From Parafrankia irregularis (GTDB lineage Bacteria; Actinomycetota; Actinomycetes; Frankiales; Frankiaceae), in NCBI RefSeq assembly GCF_001536285.1, contig NZ_FAOZ01000002.1, positions 434,001 through 498,000 on the forward strand: DNA of 64,000 nt. Reading direction: 5' to 3'. This document shows positions 32,450 through 40,294 of this stretch, piece after piece. Both the position numbers and the translations under genes were made by a program. The notes under the pieces are model-generated. The model ran no database searches. It was not told the origin of the DNA and saw nothing but the letters and a program-made list of their open reading frames with translations. Numbering within the stretch: the first letter of the stretch is position 1; each line of letters starts with the position of its first letter.

Positions 32450-33232
32450 TCACTGGTTGGTCAGTTTGCCGGCGATCTGGTCGATGAAACCCTGCTCGGT
32501 GTCCTGCGGGGGGACATCCTGGATGTTGGTGACGGTGAGCTCGACGGCGACCTGACCCACGTAGAAGTAGACCGTGTCGAAGATGTAGCTGTAGGTACCG
32601 GTCTGGTCGGTGATGCTCATCGAGGTACGGACCAGTGCGGTGCAGCCACGTGGCAGAAAGGACGTGTCAACCGCGACGACCTCGGCGGTGAGTTCTTCCG
32701 ACTGCTCGCCCGCCAGCTGTTCCTCGAACGCCCCGCGGAAACAGTCACCGAAAAGCGGGCTGGTGACGATGTCGGCGTTCTGTTGGATCTGGTTCGCGGA
32801 GAGAACCTTCGCGTGGCTGGTCGCCTGGATCTCGTTCGTGTCGGTGTTGAAGAACGTGTCGCCGGCCGTCTCGTCCGACGGCGGTGACGAGTCGTACCCG
32901 GTGATGCCGACGCATTCCGCGACCTCGCCGCGGATCAGGCTGCTGTCGGGGTCGTCCGCGCCGCCCGAGCTTTCGAAGCCCGCCGTCTCCGGTGCGGCCG
33001 TGAGGACGTAGTCACCCGCGCGAAGGTCCCGAGCCGGTGCGCCGGTGGCCGGGGCGACGGGACCGGTCGCCGGCGCCGCGGTGGCCACCGATGGCGTAGC
33101 CGCCGGGGTGGTCGGCGGCGCGATCACGAGGCCGCCTTCCTGGCATCCCGAGAACAGCAGAGCCAATGCCCACGCGGCGATCGCACCGACCACCGATCGG
33201 CGCACATTCCGGACCCGTCGCAGGCCGCTCAT
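32450..33232 (-). CDS. Secreted lipoprotein, function unknown
   Basis: A 260-residue lipoprotein: basic N terminus (MSGLRRVRNVRRSVVG), hydrophobic core and a lipobox LFSGC at about residue 29. A Thr/Pro/Ala linker is followed by a domain with a paired Cys pattern (VAECVGITGYD, FGDCFRGAF, PRGCTALVR) and strand-rich C terminus (YSYIFDTVYFYVGQVAVELT). The family is not recognised. The ATG at 33232 has an excellent ribosome site (GGAGGTAGGG); an upstream start at 33250 is less good. Confidence 0.78.
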   Translation of the reverse strand: MSGLRRVRNVRRSVVGAIAAWALALLFSGCQEGGLVIAPPTTPAATPSVATAAPATGPVAPATGAPARDLRAGDYVLTAAPETAGFESSGGADDPDSSLIRGEVAECVGITGYDSSPPSDETAGDTFFNTDTNEIQATSHAKVLSANQIQQNADIVTSPLFGDCFRGAFEEQLAGEQSEELTAEVVAVDTSFLPRGCTALVRTSMSITDQTGTYSYIFDTVYFYVGQVAVELTVTNIQDVPPQDTEQGFIDQIAGKLTNQ

Positions 33233-33439
33233 CCCTACCTCCGTGCACATCGCCAGCCGTTACGGGAACGGCATTTGTCGTTGTTTTCAACGAGCAACAC
33301 GATGCCGGAGAAAGGCCGCCCCGAGACCAGGGCGACGATGTCTTCCGTGGGACAGGCGGCGGCCTCGAGGATTCTTTGATGAAATTCGGCCGGGTGGCGC
33401 CCCGTCTCTGTTCGTGATGCCGCCCTTGACAGGGCGCAG

Positions 33440-33622
33440 AATCGGTGCCTGGTGCTGTGTGCCGGCTCCTGGCTGTCCTGGTCCGGTAGGCGACAGCACC
33501 AGCCTGCCCGGTGTGAACTCGACGATCCGCGGATCTTGCTGCTGGCGGGCGAGTGGCTGCTGGTACTGGTCCGCTTCCGCAGGGACGTCGCCGCGGCCAA
33601 CGCGGGCCTGGCGCCGGCCTGA
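33440..33622 (+). pseudogene. Fragment of a paralogue of the 31929 membrane protein
   Basis: One frame reads PGPVGDSTSLPG and then, after a one-base shift near 33512, another reads RILLLAGEWLLVLVRFRRDV, followed by AAANAGLAPA and a stop. This matches the C-terminal LSGERLWVSPLFRKRVTAAN of the 31929-32438 protein. No full gene is present. The remaining parts of 33233-34009 (about 390 bp after this fragment) hold nothing recognisable apart from the short GGACACCGAACTCCG-like duplication near 33655-33680. Confidence 0.6.
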
Positions 33623-34009
33623 CCGGACGTGCCCGCGCGGACCGGACCGCTGAACTCCGGGACACCGAACTCCGGGACGCTGGACCGCTGCCGCCAACGC
33701 GGGCCTCGCTCAGGCCTGAGGTGGCCGCGGTGCGTCAGGCACGGCGACGGTCTGACGAGTTGACGGGCGCGGAGAAGGTCGACCAGCCGGGGCTGGCCGG
33801 CGTCCGGGAGTGCTCGGCGAATGCGTTCTCCACGCCCGTCTTCCGTCATCGTGCGTTTTCCGCCGTCGAGCTCGGGCCTGCCCCAGGCTCTGACCACGCA
33901 CCGTGAGATGGAGAAGGCTCACGGCGGCACCAGCGCGTATTCCTGCGTCTTCGGGCGTGTACCTGGCCCGCGCACTTCGGAACGGTGACAACGGCGACGG
34001 CGACGCGGG

Positions 34010-35401
34010 TCAGTTCTGCGGCTGGGCCTTGTGCTGGGCGGGGAGATACGAGGGGGCTGTGATGCCCTGGCCAATGGCCGCCAGTGGTTCTTCCAGCTCC
34101 TGTCGACGCAGCACCGAGTCGAGGATCTCGCCGGCCCGGATCGAGATGTTGGACAGCAGGGATGACGAGATGCCGTGCTGGAACTCGCTCGCACCGGGAA
34201 CGTAGATGCCGGCGGTGGTGTCGGGCTTCGTCTCGATGCTGTAGTCGCGTGCGACCTGGAGCCGGCCGGAGTCGCTGACCAGGCAGGCGTCCTCCATGCT
34301 ACCGAGCACGCGCCGCGGGTCCCGGGCGTTGTAGCCGGTGGCGAGCACGACGATGTCGGTGTCCAGGACCCGCTTGTCGCCGGTGGGCAGGTGCCGGATG
34401 TGGACCCGGGTGCCGTCCGGCAGCGCCTCGTAGGCTTCCACCTGCGAGGCTCGCAGGAAGTACAGCCGCTGGGGCCCGCGGACCTTCTCCTGGTAGCTGC
34501 GCCGGTAGAGCTCGTCGATGAGGTCCATGTCGACCGCGGCGTAGTTGGTGCTGCGGTGGTAGGTCAGCAGCATCTCCCGGACGCCTTCCGGCGCGTGGTA
34601 GAACTCGTCGACGGCGTCCGGGTCGAAGATCTGGTTGACGAAGCCGCTGTTGTCGGCCGGTGTGAGCCCGTACCGGGCGAAGACCGCGAACACCTCGGCC
34701 TGCGGGAACCGGGTGTGCAGGTGTTCGGTCACCTCGGCGGCGCTCTGGCCGGCCCCGACCACGACGAAGCGCTGGCGTGGTGTCGACGGCATCTGCGCGA
34801 GCCGGTGCAGCAGGTCGTGGTTGTGCCACAGGCGGTCGCCGAGCTCGGCGTTTTCCGGCAGCCGCGGTTCGAGCCCGGCGGCGATGACGACGTTGCGGGC
34901 CCGGCGGACGACGGTTCGGCCCGGCTGGCCGGGCCGGCCGCTGATCACGTCGATGTAGGCGACCACGCCCTCGTGGACGACCGGCCGCAGATCCACGACC
35001 TCGGTGTCGTATTCGACCAGATAGTCGAGCCGGCCCGCGGCCCATTCCAGATAGTCGTGGTATTCGTGGCGCAGCGGGAACATCGTCTTGTGGTTGATGA
35101 AGTCCACGAGCCGGTTCTGCGAATGCAGGTAGTTCAGAAAGCTGAAGCTGCTGGACGGATTTCGCAGCGTCGCCAGATCCTTGAGGAAGGACACCTGCAT
35201 CGTGGCGCCGTCGAGCAGCATCCCGCGATGCCAACCGAAGCGGGGCTGGCGTTCAAGAAAGATCGCGCGCAGTGCGGCCCCGGCGGAGACGCTGCTGTTG
35301 TGTTCCTGGATCGCGATGCCTAGGGCGATGTTCGAGGGTCCGAACCCGACTCCGATGACGTCGTGCACACCGAGTTCCGCGGTCGGTGGACGGTCTCCCA
35401 C
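34010..35401 (-). CDS. L-ornithine N5-monooxygenase (SidA/PvdA/IucD family)
   Basis: FAD- and NADPH-dependent N-hydroxylating monooxygenase, 463 residues, that makes the hydroxamate precursor of siderophores. The FAD motif is VGFGPSNIALGIA (residues 17-29), the substrate pocket segment MQVSFLKDLATLRNPSSSFS follows, the NADPH motif is VVVGAGQSAAEV and the ATGYN motif lies near 350. Ornithine is preferred to lysine because a formyltransferase of the hydroxyornithine type is in the same locus; sequence alone does not decide. It is the left-most gene of the siderophore locus, with an iron box at 35441-35459 just before its start. Confidence 0.9.
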   Translation of the reverse strand: MGDRPPTAELGVHDVIGVGFGPSNIALGIAIQEHNSSVSAGAALRAIFLERQPRFGWHRGMLLDGATMQVSFLKDLATLRNPSSSFSFLNYLHSQNRLVDFINHKTMFPLRHEYHDYLEWAAGRLDYLVEYDTEVVDLRPVVHEGVVAYIDVISGRPGQPGRTVVRRARNVVIAAGLEPRLPENAELGDRLWHNHDLLHRLAQMPSTPRQRFVVVGAGQSAAEVTEHLHTRFPQAEVFAVFARYGLTPADNSGFVNQIFDPDAVDEFYHAPEGVREMLLTYHRSTNYAAVDMDLIDELYRRSYQEKVRGPQRLYFLRASQVEAYEALPDGTRVHIRHLPTGDKRVLDTDIVVLATGYNARDPRRVLGSMEDACLVSDSGRLQVARDYSIETKPDTTAGIYVPGASEFQHGISSSLLSNISIRAGEILDSVLRRQELEEPLAAIGQGITAPSYLPAQHKAQPQN

Positions 35402-35440
35402 GGCTGCCCCTCTTGTCGGTTGATCTGACCGGATGTGAAT

Positions 35441-35459
35441 TTAGGTTAACTTTACCTAT
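35441..35459. promoter_or_regulatory. Iron box 1 (IdeR/DmdR type)
   Basis: TTAGGTTAACTTTACCTAT fits the 19-base palindrome TTAGGTTAGSCTAACCTAA at 14 or more positions. It is 40 bp upstream of the N-monooxygenase ATG, so that gene should be repressed when iron is plentiful. The next 255 bp (35460-35714) contain no gene that I recognise; base composition there is lower in GC. Confidence 0.82.
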
Positions 35460-35714
35460 GTTCGGGTCGACCTGTTGCCCTGTCAAGGTGTTCGCCGAGG
35501 TCGCGCCGGTCGAGGTGGTGATGGGGGTGCTCGGTCGGGTCCACCCGGAGTGTGTGTGGAGACCTTGTGGTTGGTATCCGTTGTTGATTTGTTGCGCCCG
35601 TCGGGGTGAAGGATCGCGATTGCGGTGGGTCGCTGCGGATGGGTGTTGGCGACGGTACGTGACCAAACATGACCGTATGTCGCGACGACCGCGGGCCCGC
35701 TTGGGCTGGATGTG

Positions 35715-35733
35715 TTAAGTGAACCTAACTTAG
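35715..35733. promoter_or_regulatory. Iron box 2 (weaker)
   Basis: TTAAGTGAACCTAACTTAG matches the iron-box consensus at about 13 of 19 positions. It lies between the divergent N-monooxygenase and the decayed isochorismate synthase. Confidence 0.55.
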
Positions 35734-35817
35734 GTGTGATGCGGTTGGTGGTCAAGCGGGCCGGATGTGGCAACTCGCATGGCTCTCGGCGCCTTGACTG
35801 GTTGCGCCCTGCAAAGT

Positions 35818-35836
35818 ATAGGTTAAGTTAACCTAA
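35818..35836. promoter_or_regulatory. Iron box 3 (strong), facing a pseudogene
   Basis: ATAGGTTAAGTTAACCTAA is a nearly perfect palindrome that matches the consensus at 16 of 19 positions. The first coding-like sequence after it is the isochorismate synthase remnant, so it is probably the operator of that lost gene. Confidence 0.8.
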
Positions 35837-35879
35837 GATCTCTGCGTCGACGACGAGGACGAGGCACGGCCGATCGGCG

Positions 35880-36335
35880 GGCTGCGGCGCCGAACCGGAG
35901 ACCGACCGCCGCCGGGCCGCCGCGCTGCCTGCCTCCGCCAAGGGCCTGCACGAGCACGCGGTCGTCGTCGACGCGGTCGCCGACGCCCTTGCTGCGTGGG
36001 CCTGGCCGTCCCGGCGGCCCCGACGCCCTTGCTGCGTGGGCCTGGCCGTCCCGGCGGCCCCGACGCTCATCCGCACCGCGACCATGTGGCACCTGCCGAC
36101 GCGGATCAGCGGTTGGCTCGTGGATCTGTAGGTGTCGTTACTTCGTCTCGCCGCCGCGCTGCACCCCACCCCGGCGGTGTGCGGGTGGCCGACGTCCGCG
36201 GCCCGTGCCGCCATCGGCGACCTCGAGCCGGTCGACCGAGGCTGCTACCCGGTCTCGTCGGCTGGTGCTGGTGTGATGCCGAGGGTGACGGGGAGTGGGC
36301 ACTGACGATCCGCTGCGCCGAGATCACCTCGGACG
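35880..36335 (+). pseudogene. Isochorismate synthase (DhbC/EntC) remnant
   Basis: Pieces of the C-terminal half of a DhbC-type isochorismate synthase appear in order but in changing frames: ASAKGLHEHAVVVDAVADAL, then LIRTATMWHLPTRISG (followed by a stop), [36 protein letters not shown], and [17 protein letters not shown]. These are the family's [19 protein letters not shown] and GDGEW segments. A 40-bp tandem duplication (35981-36060) and at least two further shifts break the frame. The N-terminal half is absent. It lies on the plus strand downstream of iron boxes 2 and 3. Confidence 0.82.
35981..36060 (+). repeat. 40-bp perfect tandem duplication
   Basis: Bases 35981-36020 are repeated exactly at 36021-36060 inside the isochorismate synthase remnant. 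Since 40 is not a multiple of three, the duplication shifts the frame; its perfect identity suggests it is recent. Confidence 0.9.
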
Positions 36336-36391
36336 GAACCTCTGGCATCCCTGTCACCGCCGCCGCCCTGGAGCCTGCAAGGCCGTGGCCG

Positions 36392-37549
36392 TCAGCCGGC
36401 GCTGACCGCCACGGCCTTGCCCGACGCCGCGTCGCCGGAGGGATCTGCGCCAGCAGCACCGTCGGAGTCGGAGTCGGAGTCCGTGTCTGCGGCGTGGGAC
36501 CGAGGCCGGGCCTGCTCGGCTATCGCCAGGTTCTCGCGAAGCTCGCGGCGCCGGGCCCGGGCCGCGGGCACCACCAGCGGTGTGGCGGTCTCGGGGTCGG
36601 GCACGACGCTGCACGAGATGCCGAAGACCTCCTCCACCAGCTCCGCGGTGACGATCTCGTTGGGGTCCCCCTGTGCAACGATGCGCCCGTCCTTCATCGC
36701 GACCAGATGGGTGGCGTACCGGCAGGCCTGGTTCAGGTCGTGCAGGACGGCGACGAGGGTTCGGTTGCTCTCCTCGTGCAGGTCCGCGCACAGGTCGAGG
36801 ATCTCGATCTGGTGCGCGAGGTCCAGGAACGTCGTCGGCTCGTCCAGCAGCATGATCGGCGTCTGCTGGGCCAGCGCCATCGCGAGCCAGACCCGCTGGC
36901 GCTGGCCGCCGGAGAGCTCGTCGACGAACCGGTCGGCGAGGTCCTCGGTATGGGTGGCCGCGAGCGCGTCGCGGACGGCGTCCTCGTCCTGGCGGGACCA
37001 CTGGCGCAGCAGGCGCTGGTGGGGGTAGCGGCCCCGGGCGACCAGATCGGAGACGAGGATGCCGCTCGGGGCGATCGAGGTCTGCGGCAGCAGCCCCAGC
37101 CGGCGCGCCACCTCCTTGGACGGCAGCGACCGGATGAGCGCCCCGTCGAGGTAGACCGCGCCGTGGCGTGGGCGCAGCATCCGGGCCAGCGCCCGCAGCA
37201 GGGTCGACTTGCCGCAGGCGTTGGGGCCGACGATGACGGTGAAGGAGTTGTCGGGGATGCGCACACCGAGGTCGGTGGCGACGACGCGCTGGTCGTAGGC
37301 GAGGGTCAGGTCCCTCGCGTGCAGCCGGGGCTCCCCGTCGGGCTGGGAATCCACGGCGGGCTGGGAATCCACGGCCGGCTGGGACGCCATGGCCGCTGCG
37401 GCGGTCGACACCGCGGCCGCTGTCGTGGAACCGCCGTCGTCGCTGCGCTGTGGCAGGCCTGCTTTCCCCTCGCCGCCGTCGGCGGATGCGGCAGTCCTGC
37501 GCAACGATGCCGGGCGCTGTCCACGTCGTGTGTTCAAGGCCTCTACCAA
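36392..37549 (-). CDS. Iron-siderophore ABC transporter ATP-binding protein (FecE/FepC type)
   Basis: A 385-residue ATPase. The core (residues about 77-340) has Walker A GPNACGKST, Q-loop LPQTSIAP, signature LSGGQRQRVWLAMAL, Walker B IMLLDEPT and the H-loop in LVAVLHDLNQACRYATHL, as in FecE/FepC importers. About 75 N-terminal residues are low complexity with a repeated SQPAVD, and about 45 C-terminal ones are Asp/Ser/Ala-rich. The start is uncertain: TTG at 37549 uses the whole frame; the ATG at 37390 would trim most of the extension. It is divergent from the permease genes, with iron box 4 beside its start. Confidence 0.85.
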   Translation of the reverse strand: MVEALNTRRGQRPASLRRTAASADGGEGKAGLPQRSDDGGSTTAAAVSTAAAAMASQPAVDSQPAVDSQPDGEPRLHARDLTLAYDQRVVATDLGVRIPDNSFTVIVGPNACGKSTLLRALARMLRPRHGAVYLDGALIRSLPSKEVARRLGLLPQTSIAPSGILVSDLVARGRYPHQRLLRQWSRQDEDAVRDALAATHTEDLADRFVDELSGGQRQRVWLAMALAQQTPIMLLDEPTTFLDLAHQIEILDLCADLHEESNRTLVAVLHDLNQACRYATHLVAMKDGRIVAQGDPNEIVTAELVEEVFGISCSVVPDPETATPLVVPAARARRRELRENLAIAEQARPRSHAADTDSDSDSDGAAGADPSGDAASGKAVAVSAG

Positions 37550-37560
37550 CCCCGATCTCT

Positions 37561-37579
37561 TTAGGTAAGCCTCACTTAT
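37561..37579. promoter_or_regulatory. Iron box 4
   Basis: TTAGGTAAGCCTCACTTAT, about 14 of 19 to consensus, 12 bp upstream of the first start of the ATP-binding protein gene. Confidence 0.75.
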
Positions 37580-37668
37580 CGTGTGGGCTGCTTCCGTTGC
37601 TGGTCAAGGCCTCATCGTGATTCCTGGCGCCGCGCGCACCCGAGCGATTCGCACTGGTGTTGACTACT

Positions 37669-37687
37669 AGAGGTAAGCCTGACCTAA
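37669..37687. promoter_or_regulatory. Iron box 5
   Basis: AGAGGTAAGCCTGACCTAA, with the core GGTAAGCCTGACC, 24 bp upstream of the first permease start. Because the box overlaps any start at 37657, the permease must begin further downstream. Confidence 0.75.
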
Positions 37688-37710
37688 ATAACGTCGTGAA
37701 GCGGGGAACG

Positions 37711-38847
37711 GTGATCGGGATTTCCGCGGGGCCCAGGGCGCCGGCCACAGCGGCTGTGGGGAGCCCGGGCATGTCCACCGGCCCGTCGGCCGGTCTGTCC
37801 GCGAGCCCGTCGGCCGGCCGGTCCACGGACCCGTCCGCGAGTGGGACGGCGCGGGGAGCGCTACGGCCGTTGGGGCTTGTCGCCGCGGTCGTGCTGCTCG
37901 CCGGCGCCGTGCTGATGAGCATCGCCGTCGGTGCGAACCACCTGGCGCTGTCGGACGTCTGGCGCGTGCTGTGGCACGACGACCGGTCCGAGGCCGCCGT
38001 GATCGTCCACGACATGCGGGTCCCCCGCACCCTCGTCGGGCTCGTCGTCGGCGCGGGGCTGGGGGTGGCCGGCGCGCTGGCGCAGGCGCTGACCCGCAAC
38101 TCCCTCGCCGACCCGGGCCTGCTCGGGGTCAACCTCGGGGCCGCCGCCGCGGTCGTCGCCGCGGTGTCGTTCCTGGGTGTGACCTCGCCCAGCGGCTACG
38201 TGTGGTTCGCGCTGCTCGGCGCCGCCGCCGCCTCCGCCGCCGTCTACGTGCTGGGTGCCACGGGCCGGGCGGCCGTCGCGCCGGAACGGCTCATCGTGGC
38301 CGGCGCCGCGCTCAGCGCGGTGCTCGCCGCCTTCACCTACGCCGTCGCCTTCCTCGATCACGAGACGTTCGACCGGCTGCGCTTCTGGGATGTCGGTTCG
38401 CTGGCCCGGGCCGACATGCCACAGCTCGCCGTCGTCGTGCCCTTCATCGGCGTGGGCCTGCTGGTGGCCTTCGCCATCGGCGGCGCGCTCAACGCGATGG
38501 CCATGGGCGAGGATGCCGGCCGCGGCCTCGGGGTCCACGTGGCCCGCACCCGGACGCTGGGGGTGCTCGCCGTCGCTCTGCTGTGCGGCGCCGGCACCGC
38601 TGCGGCCGGCGCCATCACGTTCGTGGGGCTGGGCGTCCCGCACATCGCGCGGGCGATCTGCGGCCCGGACCAGCGCTGGGTGGTGGCCTACTCCGCCGTG
38701 CTCGGCCCGGTGCTGCTGCTCACCGCCGACGTCGTCGGCCGAGTGATCATCGCTCCCGCCGAGCTGGAGGTCGGTGTGGTCAGCGCGTTCGTCGGCGCCC
38801 CGGTCTTCATCGTGCTGTGTCGGCGCGCACGGTTGGGTCGATTGTGA
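37711..38847 (+). CDS. Iron-siderophore ABC transporter permease (FecCD family) 1
   Basis: A 378-residue FecCD-type permease with about nine or ten transmembrane helices. The family signature DMRVPRTLVGLVVGAGLGVA, followed by GALAQALTRNSLADPGLLGV and later AGAITFVGLGVPHIARAICG, is complete. About 45 low-complexity residues precede helix 1. The GTG at 37711 is preferred, as it follows AAGCGGGGA; GTG 37696 is possible. It is coupled to or closely followed by the second permease, with which it forms the channel; the ATPase is encoded divergently. Confidence 0.87.
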   Translation: MIGISAGPRAPATAAVGSPGMSTGPSAGLSASPSAGRSTDPSASGTARGALRPLGLVAAVVLLAGAVLMSIAVGANHLALSDVWRVLWHDDRSEAAVIVHDMRVPRTLVGLVVGAGLGVAGALAQALTRNSLADPGLLGVNLGAAAAVVAAVSFLGVTSPSGYVWFALLGAAAASAAVYVLGATGRAAVAPERLIVAGAALSAVLAAFTYAVAFLDHETFDRLRFWDVGSLARADMPQLAVVVPFIGVGLLVAFAIGGALNAMAMGEDAGRGLGVHVARTRTLGVLAVALLCGAGTAAAGAITFVGLGVPHIARAICGPDQRWVVAYSAVLGPVLLLTADVVGRVIIAPAELEVGVVSAFVGAPVFIVLCRRARLGRL

Positions 38848-38930
38848 GCGGAACACGCCCCGCGGTGGCGACGATGACCACGCGCGCGGCCACTGGAGCC
38901 AGCGGGGCGGCAGCGGGGGGAGGTGAGTCC

Positions 38931-40070
38931 ATGGCGACAGGAGTGACCGGAGCGGCGGGCCTGCCCGGCGCCGCGGGCGGGGTCCTGCCGCCGGGTGGGG
39001 TCCTGCCGCCGGGTGGGGTCCTGCCCGGGGGTGTGGTGCCACGCGGCTGGGTGATTCGCGACCGAGGTGACCGGGTGTCGCTGCGTGTCGACGGCCGCGG
39101 GGTGCTGGTCTGTCTCGGGCTGGTCGTGGCTATCGGGGTGGTCAGCGTCCTGACCCTGACGACGGGTGACTACCACCTGTCGGTCCGCGAGGTGGTCGAC
39201 AGCCTGCTCGGGCAGGGCAGCTCCGGCACGGACTTCATCGTCCGCACGCTGCGGCTGCCGAGACTGGTGGCGGGCCTGCTGGTCGGCGCGGCCCTGGCCG
39301 TCAGCGGGGCGATCTTCCAGACGATGACGGCCAACCCGCTCGGCAGCCCGGACGTCATCGGTTTCACCGCCGGGTCGGCCACCGGAGCGGTGATCGTGAT
39401 CCTGGTCCTGCACGGCAGCGTCTACGAGACGTCCTTCGGTGCGATCGCCGGCGGTGTGCTGACCGCGGTCGCGATCTACCTGCTGTCGTTCCGGCGGGGT
39501 GTCGCCGGCCCCCGGCTGATCCTGATCGGGATCGGGGTGGCGTCGATGCTGACCGCCCTGAACGCCTACCTGATCGCGCGGGCGACCCTCGGTGACGCGA
39601 TCACGGCCCAGACCTGGTTGCTGGGCAGCCTGAGCCGGCGCAGCTGGGAGCAGGTCCGCCCGCTGGTGTTCGCCGTGATCGTGCTGCTGCCGGCCGCGCT
39701 CTACCTGAGCCGGCGGCTGTCGATGCTGGCCATGGGCGCGGACACGGCGCGGGCGCTCGGCGTGTCGGTGGAGAGCAGCCGGCTCGCGCTGCTCGGTGTG
39801 GGTGCGGCGCTCGCGTCCTGCGCGACCGCGGCGGCGGGCCCGATCGGTTTCGTCGCGCTGGCGGCGCCGCAGCTCGCGCGGCATCTGGCGCGGTCGGCGG
39901 GTGCGGCGCTGCTGCCGGCGGCGCTGCTCGGCGCGCTGCTCGTGGTGGCCAGCGACCTGGTGGCCCAGCGGGCGTTCGCTCCCTCGCAGCTGCCCGTCGG
40001 GGTGGCGACGAACGCCGTCGGCGGTCTCTACCTGGTGTGGCTGCTGGCCCGGCAGCGGCGGCGGATCTGA
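38931..40070 (+). CDS. Iron-siderophore ABC transporter permease (FecCD family) 2
   Basis: A 379-residue FecCD permease: RTLRLPRLVAGLLVGAALAV, SGAIFQTMTANPLGSPDVIG and, near the end, AAAGPIGFVALAAPQLARHL. The ATG at 38931 is chosen for its very strong ribosome site GGGGGGAGGTGA; a GTG at 38844 overlaps the stop of permease 1 (GTGA) and would add 29 residues. The N-terminal leader contains a repeated VLPPGG encoded by a 15-bp tandem repeat. It is followed by a gap with iron box 6. Confidence 0.87.
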   Translation: MATGVTGAAGLPGAAGGVLPPGGVLPPGGVLPGGVVPRGWVIRDRGDRVSLRVDGRGVLVCLGLVVAIGVVSVLTLTTGDYHLSVREVVDSLLGQGSSGTDFIVRTLRLPRLVAGLLVGAALAVSGAIFQTMTANPLGSPDVIGFTAGSATGAVIVILVLHGSVYETSFGAIAGGVLTAVAIYLLSFRRGVAGPRLILIGIGVASMLTALNAYLIARATLGDAITAQTWLLGSLSRRSWEQVRPLVFAVIVLLPAALYLSRRLSMLAMGADTARALGVSVESSRLALLGVGAALASCATAAAGPIGFVALAAPQLARHLARSAGAALLPAALLGALLVVASDLVAQRAFAPSQLPVGVATNAVGGLYLVWLLARQRRRI

Positions 40071-40128
40071 GCACGGTGCCCGCGCGGATGCTGTTACGCC
40101 GGCGTATCGATTGACCCGTTCCAGGCAC

Positions 40129-40147
40129 TTAGTTAAGCTTTACCTAA
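40129..40147. promoter_or_regulatory. Iron box 6
   Basis: TTAGTTAAGCTTTACCTAA, close to consensus, with a TTGACC at 40111-40116 that could be the -35 of the promoter it covers. It is about 150 bp upstream of the ABC half-transporter gene start. Confidence 0.78.
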
Positions 40148-40294
40148 TATATCGGTGTTGTCTCCCTTAGGTTTCGGTCGCCCGACGGCGGGCCGCTGTC
40201 TCGTCGCCGGTGTCCCGACCCCGTCTCTGCTCGCACCCGAGCGCCGGGCGCTCCGCCGCGGCGGCTCCCGGCCGGGCCGGGCACCCACTCTGGA

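Noticed and set aside
35460-35714. A small gene between the N-monooxygenase and iron box 2
   Set aside because: Frames there lack a ribosome site, high third-position GC and recognisable sequence.
37971-38846. Long N-terminal extension of the second permease into the first
   Set aside because: The extension is an Arg/Ala-rich shadow frame inside the first permease; the strong ribosome site at 38931 marks the start.
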